Source: a bacterium (GTDB lineage Bacteria; Verrucomicrobiota; Verrucomicrobiae; Limisphaerales; J093). Taken from it: DNA of 16,860 bases. Below the pieces are notes generated by a model. It saw only the letters and a list, made by a program, of their open reading frames with translations. It was not told the origin of the DNA and did no database searches. Shown here one piece after another: positions 15,897-16,860 of this stretch. The position numbers were made by a program, and so were the translations under genes. Positions within the stretch are counted from its first letter, which is position 1. The number at the start of each line of letters is the position of its first letter. The stretch covers positions 1-16,860 of the forward strand of contig JAKCAB010000694.1 of assembly GCA_021839785.1 (NCBI GenBank), in the 5' to 3' direction.

Positions 15897-16860
15897 TGCC
15901 GGCCTCCGAGCAGCGTTTCTTCGAGGCGCAACATCTGGATGACCTGCCGCACGGCTGCGGTGGGTCGAGTGAACGTGACGGTGATGCCCAGCCGCTGACC
16001 GAGTTTCTTTGCGCGAACCATCAGCGCCACACCCGAACTGTCAATGAAACGCAGGGCACTCAGGTCAATGAAGGCTTCGGTGGCCTGGCTTGCTTGGTAC
16101 TGCAGGTGGTTCTCGGTGGATCGCCACACCGCTTCTGCGTTTGCGGCGACGAGTTCGCCCTGCCAGGCCAGCGATTCTCCTGCGCGATCGGGATTCTTCG
16201 CGCCCACGGCGGATTGTTCAGCCGCGCGTTTGGCGACGAGCCGGAGCGCTGCGGCCGGCGTCGGAGCCGTGGGCAGGAATTCTGCGAGCCGCATCGATTC
16301 CAGCGCCCGCCGCACTGCGGGCGAAGGCGCGAGCAGCACAAGCTGCCGCCCGGCGGCGCGCAGATCCTTGCCGAGACGCACCAGCAAACCCACGCCGGTG
16401 CTGTCGATGCATTCCACCGGCGCCAGGTTCACCAAGACATGCGAACCGGCGGCGAGCGCTTCGTCCCAAACGTGTTGGTGCTCCTTGACGGCGTTGGCAT
16501 CCAGACGAGGCGACACTTCAAGCTCGCGGAAATCGGTCCCGCCCAGCGGCGTCAAGAAGGCCTTCGTGGAACTGCAACTTTGCCTGGGCTTGGTGCGGAG
16601 TTGCCAACTCTGTCGAGCGATGGCGCGGCCAAACCCCCAGAAGTCGGTCGTGTAACGTCGGAAAAGCCGGCGGGGCTCTTGCAGCAACCGGTAAACCCAC
16701 TCCAGTCCGCTGCGTTGCATCCAACGCGGCGCGCGCGACACGGTGCCCGCGAGGAAATCGATCGTCGCGCCCACGCCGATGCTCAGCGGCACGCCGGCGG
16801 CGCGATAGTGCATGCTGATCCACTTCTCTTGCTTCGGACAGCCGAAGGCCACCAGCAGGA
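15893..16860 (-). CDS. WecG/TagA/CpsF (GT26) glycosyltransferase fused to two STAS domains (N-terminus beyond window)
   Basis: Partial gene: the coding frame runs off the right edge, so the true start is not seen. The visible part begins with the C-terminal half of a GT26 transferase: LLVAFGCPKQEKWI, GVGATIDFLAGTVSRAPRWM, GLEWVYRLLQEPRRLFRRY. This family adds ManNAc-type or other sugars to polyprenyl-PP-linked acceptors at the membrane. A linker of about 45 residues (to ~16520) leads into two STAS domains in tandem. The first has LVNLAPVECIDSTGVGLLVR and the second FIDLSALRFIDSSGVALMV. Both keep the DS[ST]G motif where anti-sigma antagonists such as SpoIIAA are serine-phosphorylated (codons at 16402-16400 and 16039-16034). 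The reading frame is continuous through all three modules, so this is a genuine fusion in this assembly. It overlaps the next gene by 4 nt. Confidence 0.92.
   Translation of the reverse strand, partial: LLVAFGCPKQEKWISMHYRAAGVPLSIGVGATIDFLAGTVSRAPRWMQRSGLEWVYRLLQEPRRLFRRYTTDFWGFGRAIARQSWQLRTKPRQSCSSTKAFLTPLGGTDFRELEVSPRLDANAVKEHQHVWDEALAAGSHVLVNLAPVECIDSTGVGLLVRLGKDLRAAGRQLVLLAPSPAVRRALESMRLAEFLPTAPTPAAALRLVAKRAAEQSAVGAKNPDRAGESLAWQGELVAANAEAVWRSTENHLQYQASQATEAFIDLSALRFIDSSGVALMVRAKKLGQRLGITVTFTRPTAAVRQVIQMLRLEETLLGGRQ

Overview
The window (16,860 bp, GC-rich, densely coding) looks chromosomal. It suggests a Gram-negative-type member of the Planctomycetes-Verrucomicrobia-Chlamydiae group, most likely Verrucomicrobiota. 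That placement is an inference from gene style: a giant Reg_prop/Y_Y_Y sensor kinase paired with a NarL-type regulator, tandem outer-membrane polysaccharide export proteins, and a WecG/TagA glycosyltransferase fused to STAS domains. There is no rRNA or other marker gene to confirm it. No tRNA, rRNA, CRISPR array, transposase or integrase was recognised.

Layout. (1) 1-3575, minus strand: a two-component pair, with a periplasmic double-propeller sensor kinase (399-3575) and, 13 nt downstream, a NarL/FixJ response regulator cut by the window edge (1-385). (2) 3576-4398: an ~820-bp non-coding, dyad-rich divergent region with a promoter candidate toward the sensor kinase and two palindromic clusters on the side of the next gene. 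(3) 4399-9272, plus strand: a ~1230-residue hybrid histidine kinase (membrane domain, dCache, HAMP, HisKA, HATPase, degenerate receiver, canonical receiver, HPt) whose 5' membrane part is separated from the rest by an apparent one-base frameshift near 4770. It overlaps by 23 nt a GT4 glycosyltransferase. (4) 9393-16860, minus strand, converging on the previous block: an exopolysaccharide or capsule cluster. In transcription order it runs GT26 (WecG/TagA/CpsF)-STAS-STAS fusion (start outside the window), GT4 glycosyltransferase, a ~330-bp gap with a leader hairpin and a possible sigma-54 site, Wzz-type polysaccharide co-polymerase carrying a decayed BY-kinase domain, two paralogous polysaccharide export proteins, and a short polyprenyl-phosphate sugar-1-phosphate transferase.

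How it fits together (inference). The sugar transferase would load the first sugar on undecaprenyl phosphate, and the GT26 and GT4 enzymes would extend the repeat unit. The co-polymerase would control chain length and the two export proteins would form the outer-membrane channel. No Wzx flippase or Wzy polymerase is visible; they would have to lie upstream of 16860 or elsewhere. The hybrid kinase is translationally linked to a glycosyltransferase, so sensory input and polysaccharide synthesis are probably connected. The points most worth attention are the GT26-STAS-STAS fusion, the co-polymerase with a catalytically impaired BY-kinase domain, the hybrid-kinase frameshift, a heptamer-repeat insertion inside the Y_Y_Y domain, and the palindrome clusters in the divergent region.
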